Program-made: the position numbers and the translations under genes
NCBI RefSeq assembly: GCF_006538365.1
Contig: NZ_BJKN01000002.1
Span: 399,119 to 463,118, forward strand
Source: Moorella sp. E308F
GTDB taxonomy: Bacteria; Bacillota; DSM-521; Neomoorellales; Neomoorellaceae
DNA length: 64,000 nt
Direction of reading: 5' to 3'
Notes under the pieces: model-generated
Seen by the model: the letters and a program-made list of their open reading frames with translations, nothing else
Databases searched by the model: none
What the model was told of the DNA's origin: nothing
Shown: piece after piece, positions 40,952 to 50,107 of the stretch
How the letters are laid out: every line of letters begins with the position of its first letter
How positions within the stretch are numbered: position 1 is the first letter of the stretch

Positions 40952-41839
40952 TCAAAAATCTTCAATCGAACGCAGGATGTTCATCACCAGCCAGAGGCCG
41001 AAGCAGAAAACGAGAAAAGCCACAAAAGCCGCCGTGCGGCCCATCTGGGTGTCCACGAGCGGCCGGAAGAGGTCCGGCGCCAGGACGAGCATGCCGAAAA
41101 TGTACGCCACAGGGATGAACGTTACCAGGATGGCTGATGTCTTGGCCCCTTTCGTGTGCTGGTGTACCTGGTAGCGCGTGCTGATGCCGTCCCGCAGGCT
41201 GGTCAGCACTTCCCGCAAGAGGTTCAGCGACCGCGGGCCGCCCACTTTGCTGTAAAGCTCCACCGCGTCGCACAGCTCTTCGGCTTCGACGCAGGGGATG
41301 CGGGCCGCCAGGCCCCGGAACGCTTCCGGTTCCGGCAAACCGCCGGCGATTTCTTCCGCCAGGCGTAAAAATTCCGACTTGATAGGCTCCGGAGAATGCA
41401 TGGACGCCTCACGTAACGCTTTCTCCATAGACATACCGATGTGCAGCGCGGTCATCAGGGTGTCCAGCCCGAATTCTATGTTGCTCCGGAAAGCCTTTAT
41501 CCTGCGCCGGAAAAGGTAGAGGTTCAACGCCCGCGGGCCGAGCAGAAAGCCGCCCGCCGCCAGCGGAACAGCGAACACCGGGTCGGCCAGCAAAGAGGTC
41601 AAAAAGAACGTCCCCACCCCTATGGCCGCCCCGGCGAGTGCCCCGGACTCGAGCGTCAGAGGGGAATCCCCCCGCAGGTTCCAGAGGCGCACGAAAAAAG
41701 TTTCGCCCTTCCCCCGGTTCCTGTAAGCCGCCGCGCCGCCGCTGGGCAGCAGCGGGTTGCTGCGTTTCCATCCGGCGAAAGCGCAGAACAGCGAAAATAC
41801 GGCGAAAAATGTCGCCAGACCGATGAATGGCGTCAACAA
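40952..41839 (-). CDS. tadB: TadB platform protein
   Basis: 295 aa, partner of TadC. N-terminal helices, a cytoplasmic domain with FRSNIEFGLDTLMTALHIG and STRYQVHQHTKGAKTSAILV, and C-terminal helices (FVAFLVFCFGLWLVMNILRS). TTG 41839 lies eight bases after GAGAGGG and overlaps the tadA stop. GTG 41848 is also in frame but too close to that site. Confidence 0.9.
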   Translation of the reverse strand: MLTPFIGLATFFAVFSLFCAFAGWKRSNPLLPSGGAAAYRNRGKGETFFVRLWNLRGDSPLTLESGALAGAAIGVGTFFLTSLLADPVFAVPLAAGGFLLGPRALNLYLFRRRIKAFRSNIEFGLDTLMTALHIGMSMEKALREASMHSPEPIKSEFLRLAEEIAGGLPEPEAFRGLAARIPCVEAEELCDAVELYSKVGGPRSLNLLREVLTSLRDGISTRYQVHQHTKGAKTSAILVTFIPVAYIFGMLVLAPDLFRPLVDTQMGRTAAFVAFLVFCFGLWLVMNILRSIEDF

Positions 41840-43194
41840 CCGAACCACCCTCTCAATTCGTCCATTTCTTCAGGGGTAAGGTAAAGCGCCAGCTTGCGTT
41901 TGCCGAGGAACGCGGGGATTTCGCCGGTGGGCCGCAGCTTTCCCAAAGGAGCGCCGTCTTCCGCGAAGCCCTCAACGCGGAAAGTGTAGAGGGGCACCAC
42001 TTCCGGCAGGGAATCCGCGTCCCGGCGCCGGATCTCGGCGACGTCCAGAAGCCTCCTGTGGCCATTTATCTGCCCGAGGAAAAACACGACCTCAGCAGCG
42101 GCCACTTTCCCTGCCCGCGACGCCGGGGTGCTGTACGCCCCTCCCCGGTACGCCGCCAGCATGTCCGAAAGCCGCAGGGGCACCTCTTCCGGGCCGTCGG
42201 CGTGGACTGTGGACATTGACCCCGGGTGACCGATGTTCATGGCCTGGAGGGTCCAATAGGTGGTGATTTCATTACGGCATTCCGAGCAGATGACTCTCGC
42301 CGGTTTGGTGCGGAGGACTTTTTCGAACAGCAGGTCGGGCGGCACGGCGCCCTCCCCTTCCACTCCGGCCCGACGCGGCTCCAGCACAACGGTCCACGGT
42401 GTGGGGAGGTCCGGCCGGCGCGGGTCCGGCAAGCCGACCCGCGTCTCCGCCGGGTCCTCGATGAATACCAGCCTCTCGTCCGGCCCTACGCGGAGCAGGA
42501 GTGCGTTCAAAAAAGTGTTTTTGCCGGAGCCCATGCCCCCGGCGGCGAACACGTTCAGCCTCGCCTTGACCATCAGATCGAACATCCTCACGAGTTCCGG
42601 CGGGAACAAATTCCTTTCAGCCAGCTCATCGAGCGTGAACAGGCGCGAAAACCGGCGGATGATCATGCTCGTACCCCGTACAGAAGGGCCGTCAAGGAAG
42701 ACCACCGCCCGCGACCCGTCGGGCAGCCGGAAGTCCTCGACCGGCCGCGCTTCGTCAACCTTGCGGCCCACCGTGGCTGCAAGGCGCACGGCAAACCGCC
42801 GCAAGTGCTCTTCGGAAGCGAAAGTCTTGTTCCATTTACGGATGCGGCCGTCCTTTTCGTAACGGATGAAATTGTAGCGGTCGATCCAGATGTCGGTCAC
42901 GCCTGGATCTTCCATCAGATCCGTAATAGGCCCGAAGCCATAGATGTCTTTCATGAGCTCTTCGATAAGGTTTACTGGCATGCCCTCGCGGGCCACGATT
43001 TCCCGGAGCAGCGAGCGCGCCTTTTCTTTGTCGCGCATCGTCCCTAAATCCGAAGCCCACGCTTCCTGGATGAGCTTCAGCCGCAATTCGTCGAGGGCGT
43101 CGCGCCCGCTTGCGTCGTCGCCGGGAAGAGACTGGGGTCTTTCTTCTTCTTTCCTGAAGAAGAGTTCGGCGTATAAGGAATCGCAATCGTTCAC
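41833..43194 (-). CDS. tadA: TadA/CpaF pilus ATPase with unusual Walker A
   Basis: 453 aa from GTG 43194 (AAAGGCGGTGG upstream). Core features: PVEDFRLPDGSRAVVFLDGP, Walker A GGMGSGKNT (about residues 219-227), FIEDPAETRVG, and LQAMNIGHPGSMSTVHADGP with the catalytic histidine. The residue after the Walker A lysine is Asn in place of Thr, and the Walker B region reads RVICSECRNE rather than the usual GEVRG. The conserved Glu is kept. It is the only CpaF ATPase in the locus, so it is presumably active. Confidence 0.9.
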   Translation of the reverse strand: MNDCDSLYAELFFRKEEERPQSLPGDDASGRDALDELRLKLIQEAWASDLGTMRDKEKARSLLREIVAREGMPVNLIEELMKDIYGFGPITDLMEDPGVTDIWIDRYNFIRYEKDGRIRKWNKTFASEEHLRRFAVRLAATVGRKVDEARPVEDFRLPDGSRAVVFLDGPSVRGTSMIIRRFSRLFTLDELAERNLFPPELVRMFDLMVKARLNVFAAGGMGSGKNTFLNALLLRVGPDERLVFIEDPAETRVGLPDPRRPDLPTPWTVVLEPRRAGVEGEGAVPPDLLFEKVLRTKPARVICSECRNEITTYWTLQAMNIGHPGSMSTVHADGPEEVPLRLSDMLAAYRGGAYSTPASRAGKVAAAEVVFFLGQINGHRRLLDVAEIRRRDADSLPEVVPLYTFRVEGFAEDGAPLGKLRPTGEIPAFLGKRKLALYLTPEEMDELRGWFGC

Positions 43195-43214
43195 AGGAAC
43201 CACCGCCTTTAAAT

Positions 43215-44510
43215 TCAACGTTTTTGCCGATTTTTGCTGAAAAGAGCCCTTACCTTTTCCATCAGTCCCGTCTTAGGCCGCGCCGTTATCCCGATGTCCA
43301 CCCCCAGGATGTTCCGCGCCAGCAGGCACATGGACCGGGTGAAGGGCGAATCGGGGCGGACGCACACGAAGGGCTGCCCGCTCACCTGGCTCTCCTTGTC
43401 TCCGAGGGCCGCCTCTTCCGGCAATTCGCCTTTAAGGGGCACGGCCGCGCCAGCTTCCCGTGAAAAAGCCGCCACGAAATCGCTGACCGTGAACCATGTC
43501 GGCCTCACGCGGTTCAAAACCATGCCCGTCCGGGCGGGGTCGAGGATGCGCCCCAGCTCCTGGCGGTACGCGGAAGCCAAAAGCCTCATGTCTTTGTACT
43601 CGAACCGGCAGACAAGCAAGACGTCCGTGGCTTTAGCGAGGGCCACGAGGATGGGGTCGCGGTCTTTGAGGGCAACGCCGGTGTCCACTATCACGAAATG
43701 GAAAAATTTCTGGCAGCCCTCGACGATCCGGCTCGCCAGGTCGCGGCCGAACCGGACTTTTTCGTCGGCCGTCTGCGGCGGGGCCAGGTAATACACGTTC
43801 GCCCCCTCGTGGTAGTTCATCGCCCCCGCGACGGCGCTCCACTGCAGCGTGTCTTCCGTAAAGTCCTCCCACAGTATCGCCGTTTTGGGCCTGCGGTCGT
43901 CGCCGAGGGCAAACCATGTATAAAGCCCCGTCGACCCGTCGAGGTTGAAATCCAGCAGGGCTACCCTGCACGGCGTCCCTGCGGCACGCTCCTGCTCCCG
44001 CGCCCACATGCCCATCAGGGCGGCCAGGTTTTCGGCCACCGTCGTTTTGCCCGCCCCGCCTTTGTCGGAATACACCACCAGCGTCCGCGCGGTCACAGGC
44101 ACGGCCCGCTGGGTGGAAGCGACCTCCGGGGGCTTCACCTCTATGTCGTCCAGCCGGAACCGCTGGGGGTTGAGACGGCCCAAAGCCGTGACGCACGCTT
44201 TCACCGCCTGTTCCGGGTCCGCCGGGACGGAATAGATCCGCGCCTCGCTCATGCGTGCCCACGTCGAGGCGTTCACCGGCCCGGAAACGAAGATCAGAGT
44301 GTTGGGCCGCACGCGGGCGAGGTCGATGGCCACGTTCGTCCATTCGGGGTGGGAAGGTAACAGCACCCCGTCAGGTTTGACCTTGTCCACCAGGATGTAA
44401 ACGTCGTAGGGAGAGGCCGCCTCGCCCCCTACCTTCGCCCCGTGTCTGGCCGCCGCGGCTTTGCATTCCCGGACGAATTCCGGGGAGCCTCCTACGAAAA
44501 GCAGAGACAC
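43215..44510 (-). CDS. tadZ: TadZ/CpaE pilus-localising ATPase
   Basis: 431 aa. A receiver-like N-terminal domain (about 1-115, lacking an obvious phosphorylation triad) is followed by a MinD/ParA ATPase with deviant Walker A SDKGGAGKTT (148-157), DFNLDGSTGL and a switch region FVIVDTGVALKDRDP. TadZ proteins place the Tad machine at a cell pole. GTG 44510 follows AAAGGGG and is three bases after the cpaB stop. Confidence 0.9.
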   Translation of the reverse strand: MSLLFVGGSPEFVRECKAAAARHGAKVGGEAASPYDVYILVDKVKPDGVLLPSHPEWTNVAIDLARVRPNTLIFVSGPVNASTWARMSEARIYSVPADPEQAVKACVTALGRLNPQRFRLDDIEVKPPEVASTQRAVPVTARTLVVYSDKGGAGKTTVAENLAALMGMWAREQERAAGTPCRVALLDFNLDGSTGLYTWFALGDDRRPKTAILWEDFTEDTLQWSAVAGAMNYHEGANVYYLAPPQTADEKVRFGRDLASRIVEGCQKFFHFVIVDTGVALKDRDPILVALAKATDVLLVCRFEYKDMRLLASAYRQELGRILDPARTGMVLNRVRPTWFTVSDFVAAFSREAGAAVPLKGELPEEAALGDKESQVSGQPFVCVRPDSPFTRSMCLLARNILGVDIGITARPKTGLMEKVRALFSKNRQKR

Positions 44511-44512
44511 TC

Positions 44513-45340
44513 TTATTCAGCCCCTTTCTTTTCAGCCGGCGTTTGTCCTGGACCGGCCTGCTGGGACGAACCGGACGGCTGCTGCGCGGGTACGGCCGGC
44601 GGCGTTACGCCGGTCTGCTGGGAAATGCCGGGCCGCTGTTGCGTGGAGACGTCCGGCTGCGGCAGTGCCGGGCCGTTCGGCTGTCCGGCGTTAGCTTGCT
44701 GCGCGGCGCCGACCAGGGGTTTCAGGACGAAAGTCAAAGAATTTTCCTTGCCGCCCGTGAAATAGGGCAGCACTTTGTCCAGGTCCTTAGCCGACAGGGC
44801 CAGGATCACGCCCTGGGTGGGCTGTGCCCCCTGGGGCGTCTGCACCGTTCCCGCTTGCAGCACCAGCACATCCGATGCCACTTTCACCGGCGGCTCCTTG
44901 TCGCTCGCCCGGGAGTATATGTCCACCCGGTTGCCGGCCGCCAGCGTGCCCGCCACCGTGGTGCCCAGCGTGTTCGGCACGGCCACGGCCACGTAATCGC
45001 CCCCCAGGGCGGCAACGCTGCCGGCTACGCCGGCCTGCTGCGGCGGCATGAGCATAGAGCGGCGCAGCACGGTGCCCGCCGGTATGAAGCCCCGGGCGAC
45101 CATCCCGGCGGCGTCCCGCGGGGCCGCCACCACGTCCGGGTAGAGCGAGCCTTTCGCTTGCTCCACCAGCGTCACGTCGTTGGCCGTGAGCATTTCGTTC
45201 GCGGCGACGTCCCGCTTTACCGCCACCACTTGCACGACGCCGGCGAACGACCGCACGGTCTGGACGGCGGCCGCCGCCGCCAATACGGCGAAGACGGTCG
45301 CCGCCAGCAGCCAATACCTGTAATTCTTGAACACGTTCAC
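44513..45340 (-). CDS. cpaB: CpaB/RcpC pilus assembly protein
   Basis: 275 aa. An N-terminal helix (YWLLAATVFAVLAAAAAV) is followed by a SAF domain (VVAVKRDVAANEMLTANDV; RGFIPAGTVLRRSML) and a second beta domain (LAAGNRVDIYSRASDKE). A long Gln/Pro-rich tail completes it. CpaB proteins are periplasmic or wall-side factors for Flp pili. GTG 45340 follows AAAGGGGTG and overlaps the preceding stop. Confidence 0.9.
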   Translation of the reverse strand: MNVFKNYRYWLLAATVFAVLAAAAAVQTVRSFAGVVQVVAVKRDVAANEMLTANDVTLVEQAKGSLYPDVVAAPRDAAGMVARGFIPAGTVLRRSMLMPPQQAGVAGSVAALGGDYVAVAVPNTLGTTVAGTLAAGNRVDIYSRASDKEPPVKVASDVLVLQAGTVQTPQGAQPTQGVILALSAKDLDKVLPYFTGGKENSLTFVLKPLVGAAQQANAGQPNGPALPQPDVSTQQRPGISQQTGVTPPAVPAQQPSGSSQQAGPGQTPAEKKGAE

Positions 45341-46545
45341 TGGACAGCACCCCTTTCAAGTTTTTCCAATACCATCCTGGCCAAAAGTCCAATCGCGCCG
45401 TCGAAATCGGGGCTCTTGCCCAGGGGCAGACGTCCGCTCTGGAGCGCCTGGTTCACCGCCGCTTCCTCTTCGTAACCGCCGGGCACACCGACCACTTTTT
45501 GGATCCCGTATTCGCCGGCGTACACCTCGGGCGGGTAGCCCGCCCCGGAAAGCGTGCGGTTCACTACCAGCACGTCCAGCCGCCAGCCGCCTTTCACCCA
45601 ATTGCCGACCCGCTCGAAAGACACGGGCGAGCCGTCGGTCACGAGCACGACGCATCCCGCTTTCTGGTAGGCAGTGTCGACGGCGCCGCCCTGCTCCCAC
45701 TGCGTGTTGAAAGCGACGTCGGCCACCAGTATCCCGCAGGGACGCGGGCCGCTCCCGCTTATACCGTCCCTGCTTACGCACGCGTAGCGGTCCGGGTTTT
45801 CAGCGAAATACCTGTGCCCGACCGGCGAGGGCGACACTTCCAGGAACAACGGGTCGTAATCCTCCAAAACGCCGGCCAGGCATGCGGCGACCGTCGTCGC
45901 CCCCACGTTGCCCTTTATGCCGAACACGGCCACCGAAGCGCGGGCCGAATCGAAGAAAACGCCGACCGGGTCCGGCTTTGGCGACCCCTTGGGAGACTCT
46001 GCCGGGCCGCCCACGCCGCCGTCGAACTTTTCCGCCGCATCTTCCTGCGTGCCGTCTTCCCGGGGAGTTTCCCAAAATGCCGGTTCTGCGCTGTCCTCTT
46101 CGCTTTCTTCCCAGAACGCTGGCTCGGGCACGAGGCCTTCTTTGAGCGCCCTCTCGGCCGCCCGCACTACCACGCCGACGCCTATGCCTTTCCCCCGTAA
46201 CGCTTCGCCGGCTGCCGAGCCTGCGGCATCCACCACTTTGCCGTCTTCTACGAAAAGGACGCACTCGGGGGGTACGCCGCATAGCCTGGCTTCGCGGAAG
46301 AGCGTTTTCCCCGCTTCGTCTTTCGCCCCGGCTATCACCACTACCGGCACGCCGAGGCTCGCGGCTGTGGCCACGGAAGATAACGTCTCGCTCAAGAGAC
46401 GGGCGTCGCGCGGGCGGGCGAGCACCACTACCGAACCCGGCCCAGCGGCGGCCCCGTCCAGCGGCAGGCATTCCACGCCGGAAAACCTCGATATGCGGCC
46501 GCGGGTTTGAGCGTCGGCGTTCGTCAGCATCCGCTGCAGCAACAT
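45337..46545 (-). CDS. CpaE-like pseudo-ATPase
   Basis: 402 aa. The N-terminal half is an alpha/beta domain (VVVLARPRDARLL; GVPVVVIAGAKDEAG). An acidic linker carries the repeat EPAFWEE...EPAFWET. The C-terminal half is MinD/ParA-like, but the P-loop reads GIKGNVGATT. The signature lysine near the start is kept, while the GKT lysine that contacts the phosphates is Ala. VADVAFNTQW and VVLVTDGSPVSFERVGNWVK continue the fold. It is probably a non-hydrolysing partner of TadZ. Confidence 0.75.
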   Translation of the reverse strand: MLLQRMLTNADAQTRGRISRFSGVECLPLDGAAAGPGSVVVLARPRDARLLSETLSSVATAASLGVPVVVIAGAKDEAGKTLFREARLCGVPPECVLFVEDGKVVDAAGSAAGEALRGKGIGVGVVVRAAERALKEGLVPEPAFWEESEEDSAEPAFWETPREDGTQEDAAEKFDGGVGGPAESPKGSPKPDPVGVFFDSARASVAVFGIKGNVGATTVAACLAGVLEDYDPLFLEVSPSPVGHRYFAENPDRYACVSRDGISGSGPRPCGILVADVAFNTQWEQGGAVDTAYQKAGCVVLVTDGSPVSFERVGNWVKGGWRLDVLVVNRTLSGAGYPPEVYAGEYGIQKVVGVPGGYEEEAAVNQALQSGRLPLGKSPDFDGAIGLLARMVLEKLERGAVQ

Positions 46546-46578
46546 CGAATAAATTCCCCCTCAACCAAAAAATCTTCT

Positions 46579-47268
46579 CTAAGAAACAAAATTGGAAAAA
46601 GCGGACGGGCGGGCCATCACGAACCCCTGTATGCCAACGTCCCACCCCGTCTCTGCCAGCCACGCCATGTCTTCTTCTTTTTCCACGCCTTCCAGGATAG
46701 GGTAGGCCCCAGAGCCGGCGATGCCTTCCACCAAACCGGCCAGGAGCTTCTGCTTCTGCCTGTCGCACGCCACCCCTTCCACCAGGGCGCGGTCGATTTT
46801 CACGTAATCCAGATGCGCGCTGAGTACCAGGTCGAGGTTCGCCCTCTGCATCCCGAAATCGTCCAGGGCTATGAAAAACCCCCGGTCGACCCATTCCTGG
46901 AGGGAACGGACGAATTCTTTTAACGTGTACACCCCCTGCTCGGATATCTCCACGCACACCCTCGCGGTGGTCGCCCCCCTGGATTCCACCAGGCGGGCGG
47001 CCCGCAAAGGAAAAGCCATATCCGCGAACGCTTCCGGAGTGAGGTTGAAAAAAAGCGTGCTCGAAGACGCCGCCAGAACCTCTTCGACCGCCCTCTCCAG
47101 CACCCGCAGTTCCCACACGGGGATAGCCCCGGCACGGCGCGCCTCCCGCAGCAGGTCGAACGGCGACCACCCTGCCGGGTGCCGCAGGAGGGCTTCGTAG
47201 CCTATCGCCTGGGCAGGGTCCTGGAGGTAGAAAATGGGCTGGTAATGCATGTAAAAGCCGTCCAGCAT
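46579..47268 (-). CDS. EAL-domain c-di-GMP phosphodiesterase
   Basis: 229 aa, a stand-alone EAL domain. Present: YEALLR (EAL and Arg), NLTPEAF, CVEISEQ, IALDDFG (DDFG), VKIDRALV (Lys), LEGVEKEED and GIQGFVMARP (Gln). All metal and catalytic residues appear kept. Loop 6, normally DDFGTGYSSL, reads DDFGMQRANL. Its place in the Tad operon suggests local breakdown or sensing of c-di-GMP to control pilus output. The ATG at 47268 is favoured; ATG 47274 overlaps the upstream stop but sits on its own ribosome site. Confidence 0.88.
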   Translation of the reverse strand: MLDGFYMHYQPIFYLQDPAQAIGYEALLRHPAGWSPFDLLREARRAGAIPVWELRVLERAVEEVLAASSSTLFFNLTPEAFADMAFPLRAARLVESRGATTARVCVEISEQGVYTLKEFVRSLQEWVDRGFFIALDDFGMQRANLDLVLSAHLDYVKIDRALVEGVACDRQKQKLLAGLVEGIAGSGAYPILEGVEKEEDMAWLAETGWDVGIQGFVMARPSAFSNFVS

Positions 47269-47270
47269 AA

Positions 47271-49646
47271 TCATCCTTCCTTCGCCGCCCGGCCTATAAT
47301 GCAGGCTGATTCCAAGATATAGAGGAGCGCCCGCCGGACGGGGTTCTTTTTCTTGAGTGAGGGAGGGTCGTAAGGCTTTCCGCGGGCCGCCCCGTCTTCG
47401 GCCGCCGCCACGGCCGGGTCGTCGGGGATTTCGAAAAACTCCTCGCGGCCTAAAAGCTGGGCGACGTTCCTGGGAGATATGTTGCTGTCCCGGTACCCCA
47501 CGCGGTTGACGATAACCGCCACCCGTTCGCCGCCGATTTCGGCCAGCCATTGCCCGCGCAAGCGCGCCACCGTCGACGCCGCCGTCCGGTGCGGCAGGGC
47601 CACTATAAAGATGCGGTCGCATTGCCGCAGCGCCGCCTTGACGGACGGCGAGATCAACCTGGCCCCGAAATCGAGCACCACCGCGTCGTACCTGGCCGCC
47701 AGGTCCGCCACCAGCCGTCCGGCCTGGGCGGGGTCGGGGAACCATTCCCTCTCCGGCAGCGGCGCGGCCACCAGAGACGTGCCCGCGGGCCCGCGCGCCG
47801 GCGTAGACCTTTCAAAAAAAGTCGCCAGGTCGCAGCCGGGAGGGTCGTCCTCGTTGTACCCGCAGAGGCGCGTCAGGCCGGCTTTTCCGGTGTCGAAATC
47901 CACCAGGCAGACCGTCATGCCTTTTTCCGCCATGAGCGCCGCCGCGTTTATCGCGAGGGAAGTCTTGCCCTGCTGGGCCTGGGTGCCCGAATAAAACGCT
48001 ATCACCACGCCCCTGCGGGGAGGCGGCGGAACTGCGGCGCCCGCGTAAGGGGCGGCCGCACGCCCGGCGGACCCGACCGCCGGAGGTGAGACATCTGGGG
48101 GTTTCCGTTCGTCCCCCCGGCTATCGCTGCCTATGCCGCACGCCTTGGCGGCGAATTCCAAGGCGGCCTCGCCGTTAAGTGCCACGGCGGCCTTTTCGGA
48201 CGAAACGAGCAGGTCGCTCAACTTTCCCGAACTGAGCCCTATCACCGGGCATCCGGGGTCGCCCAGCGACGGCAGAAGCTCCACGTCCGCTATGACGGCG
48301 GCGGGCCGCACGTCCCTGCCCGGCGCGCCCGTAACAGGCCGGAAACCCCGCCCGGCGGCGGCCCCGGCCAGGGACTCCGACCGCCGCCCGAATAAACAGA
48401 CGACCAGCGGTCGCGCAGCGGCGGCTCCAGTTTCGCCTGTTGCTGTTTCCGGGGCGGGCATCCCGCCGGGCGCCGAATCCCCCCGGCCGCCGGCGGGCCG
48501 TCCGGGTCCCCGGAACGGCGACCCGTCCGCGCGGAGGGCTGCTTCGAAAGCCGACCCCGTTTTCCTGGCCGCAATTTGTCCCGCTTTCAGCGTGCTGGCT
48601 TTCTGATTTCCGGCCGCGTCGCCGCGTTTGAACAATTTTCTCCAAAACGCCACATTTTTGCCCTCCTTTCCGCTGTAGACAGGACGTGCCGGGCCCGCGC
48701 CGGACAGTGCCAGCCCTCCCTCCGGAGCTCCCGGCACGCCGGGCACCGCGGGGCGCCCCTGCGGGGCGTCGCGGTCTGCCTCCGGCGCCGCTGCGTATCC
48801 CGGCCCGCCGGCGGAATTGGCGGCCGCACGTCCCTCCACGCCGCCAGCGTTTTCACGCTCCGGGGGAGCCACCGCCCGCAGTTTCCCGAACCGGGAAAAG
48901 ACGGGAAGCCGTCTTTCGTGGACAGGCGTGTCGCCGGGAACGAAGCCGAACGCCGCGGCCGCGAGGCCGCGCACCGCTTTCCCGGCGGCGCTTTTCGGGT
49001 CGGGGGACGGCAGGCCGCCCCGGCGGACGCCCGGATCGAACGGGATTTCCGAGACGCCCTTGAACGCCATGCCTGTCGAGCGCAGGATACGCTCCATGTC
49101 CCGCGGCGAATACCGGGACGCCGCTTCCCGGCGGTTCACCACCAGCCTGCACTTGCCGGTGACGGCCGGGCCGTATTTCGCCAGAAATTGTTTGACCCTG
49201 AAGACGGCTTTCTCGTCGCAATCGGTTACGAGCAACACTTCGTCTGCCGCGGCAGTCAGGACTCCCCAGCATTCCGAGCCTACGTCCGCCCCCGCATCGA
49301 CCACGACCGCTTCGAAGGAATTAGCGAGGTAGTTTAAAAACGCTTCCACGTCCCTACGTGAAACGCTTTCGAACGGGTTCTCCGGCCTGGGGAAGACGGC
49401 CACGCCGCCCGGCCCTTTCAAAGCGGCCGCCGCCGGGTCGCGGTAGTCTTTCCACGAGGCGACCGTCGGGTGGGGGCGGCGTGCCTCTTCCTCCAGCCCC
49501 AGCACCCGCACCATGTCCCCGACGGCCAGGTCGAAATCGAGGAGGGCCGTCGCGACGCCCCGTTCCGCGGCGGCCGCGGCCAGATGGCAGGCTATGAAGG
49601 TCTTGCCGGCGTCCGTAGCGGGGGAGGTGATGACGATAGTCTTCAA
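47271..49646 (-). CDS. double ParA/MinD-type ATPase
   Basis: 791 aa from TTG 49646 (GAGGGGG upstream). Domain 1 (about 1-230) has P-loop TSPATDAGKTF and LLDFDLAVGD. A long Gly/Pro/Ala-rich linker (about 250-545) contains WRKLFKRGDAAGNQ. Domain 2 (about 550-790) has SGTQAQQGKTS, VCLVDFDTGKAG and VVLDFGARLI. Both lack the signature N-terminal lysine of ParA but keep GKT/GKTS. It is first in the Tad transcript, ahead of the EAL and CpaE-like genes. It probably positions or gates the pilus machine. A two-headed single chain is unusual. Confidence 0.8.
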   Translation of the reverse strand: MKTIVITSPATDAGKTFIACHLAAAAAERGVATALLDFDLAVGDMVRVLGLEEEARRPHPTVASWKDYRDPAAAALKGPGGVAVFPRPENPFESVSRRDVEAFLNYLANSFEAVVVDAGADVGSECWGVLTAAADEVLLVTDCDEKAVFRVKQFLAKYGPAVTGKCRLVVNRREAASRYSPRDMERILRSTGMAFKGVSEIPFDPGVRRGGLPSPDPKSAAGKAVRGLAAAAFGFVPGDTPVHERRLPVFSRFGKLRAVAPPERENAGGVEGRAAANSAGGPGYAAAPEADRDAPQGRPAVPGVPGAPEGGLALSGAGPARPVYSGKEGKNVAFWRKLFKRGDAAGNQKASTLKAGQIAARKTGSAFEAALRADGSPFRGPGRPAGGRGDSAPGGMPAPETATGETGAAAARPLVVCLFGRRSESLAGAAAGRGFRPVTGAPGRDVRPAAVIADVELLPSLGDPGCPVIGLSSGKLSDLLVSSEKAAVALNGEAALEFAAKACGIGSDSRGDERKPPDVSPPAVGSAGRAAAPYAGAAVPPPPRRGVVIAFYSGTQAQQGKTSLAINAAALMAEKGMTVCLVDFDTGKAGLTRLCGYNEDDPPGCDLATFFERSTPARGPAGTSLVAAPLPEREWFPDPAQAGRLVADLAARYDAVVLDFGARLISPSVKAALRQCDRIFIVALPHRTAASTVARLRGQWLAEIGGERVAVIVNRVGYRDSNISPRNVAQLLGREEFFEIPDDPAVAAAEDGAARGKPYDPPSLKKKNPVRRALLYILESACIIGRAAKEG

Positions 49647-49711
49647 TATTAAATTCCCCCTCAAAAATTGATGTAATGATTTGATACTAATTGATTTTTG
49701 ATCATAAAATA

Positions 49712-49730
49712 TGGTAATATAATGTTACCA
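49712..49730 (+). promoter_or_regulatory. promoter -10 embedded in palindromic operator
   Basis: TGGTAA (49712-49717) and TTACCA (49725-49730) are perfect inverted arms around TATAATG, so the -10 box TATAAT (49718-49723) sits inside the palindrome. No clear -35 is seen at 17 bp. The gene that follows encodes an XRE repressor, so autoregulation at this site is likely. Confidence 0.65.
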
Positions 49731-49744
49731 AAGGAGGAATGCTT

Positions 49745-50107
49745 GTGCGCGCGCCATCTTTTTCGGAAATTGGACAAAGAATAAAAGATCTTCGGGAAAA
49801 AAAAGGGGTATCGCAGAAAGATTTAGCAAAAGTTTTACAGGTAAGCAGGCCTGTGGTAACTAAAATTGAATCTGGCAAAAAAGCTATTACCAGCGTTGAG
49901 CTAAGGATCATAGCGGATTATCTTGGTACGACCACTGATATTCTTACGGAACCAGTTCAAGAAGAAAATCTTATTGCACGTTTTAGGGCAACTGGTTCAG
50001 AAGAAGATCCGGAGTTTTTAGGTGCTGTGAATAAAATAGAAAACCTTATTCGGGAAATTATAGGACAACTCAAGCTCCGGAGGGTACAAGATGGCCAAAA
50101 TTGGTAG
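49745..50107 (+). CDS. XRE-family HTH regulator
   Basis: 120 aa from GTG 49745, seven bases after AAGGAGG; the ATG at 49739 is too close to it. The HTH covers about residues 5-62 (IGQRIKDLREKKGVSQKDLA; VSRPVVTKIESGKKAITSVE). The C-terminal part is a short helical domain (FLGAVNKIENLIREIIGQL). It overlaps the ImmA gene. Composition is clearly AT-richer than the pilus genes around it. It likely represses its own operon and is removed by the ImmA protease. Confidence 0.9.
   Translation: MRAPSFSEIGQRIKDLREKKGVSQKDLAKVLQVSRPVVTKIESGKKAITSVELRIIADYLGTTTDILTEPVQEENLIARFRATGSEEDPEFLGAVNKIENLIREIIGQLKLRRVQDGQNW

Noticed and set aside
43224-49600. Many long plus-strand frames across the Tad genes
   Set aside because: All are antisense or out-of-frame shadows in GC-rich DNA with Arg/Pro/Gly-rich products.
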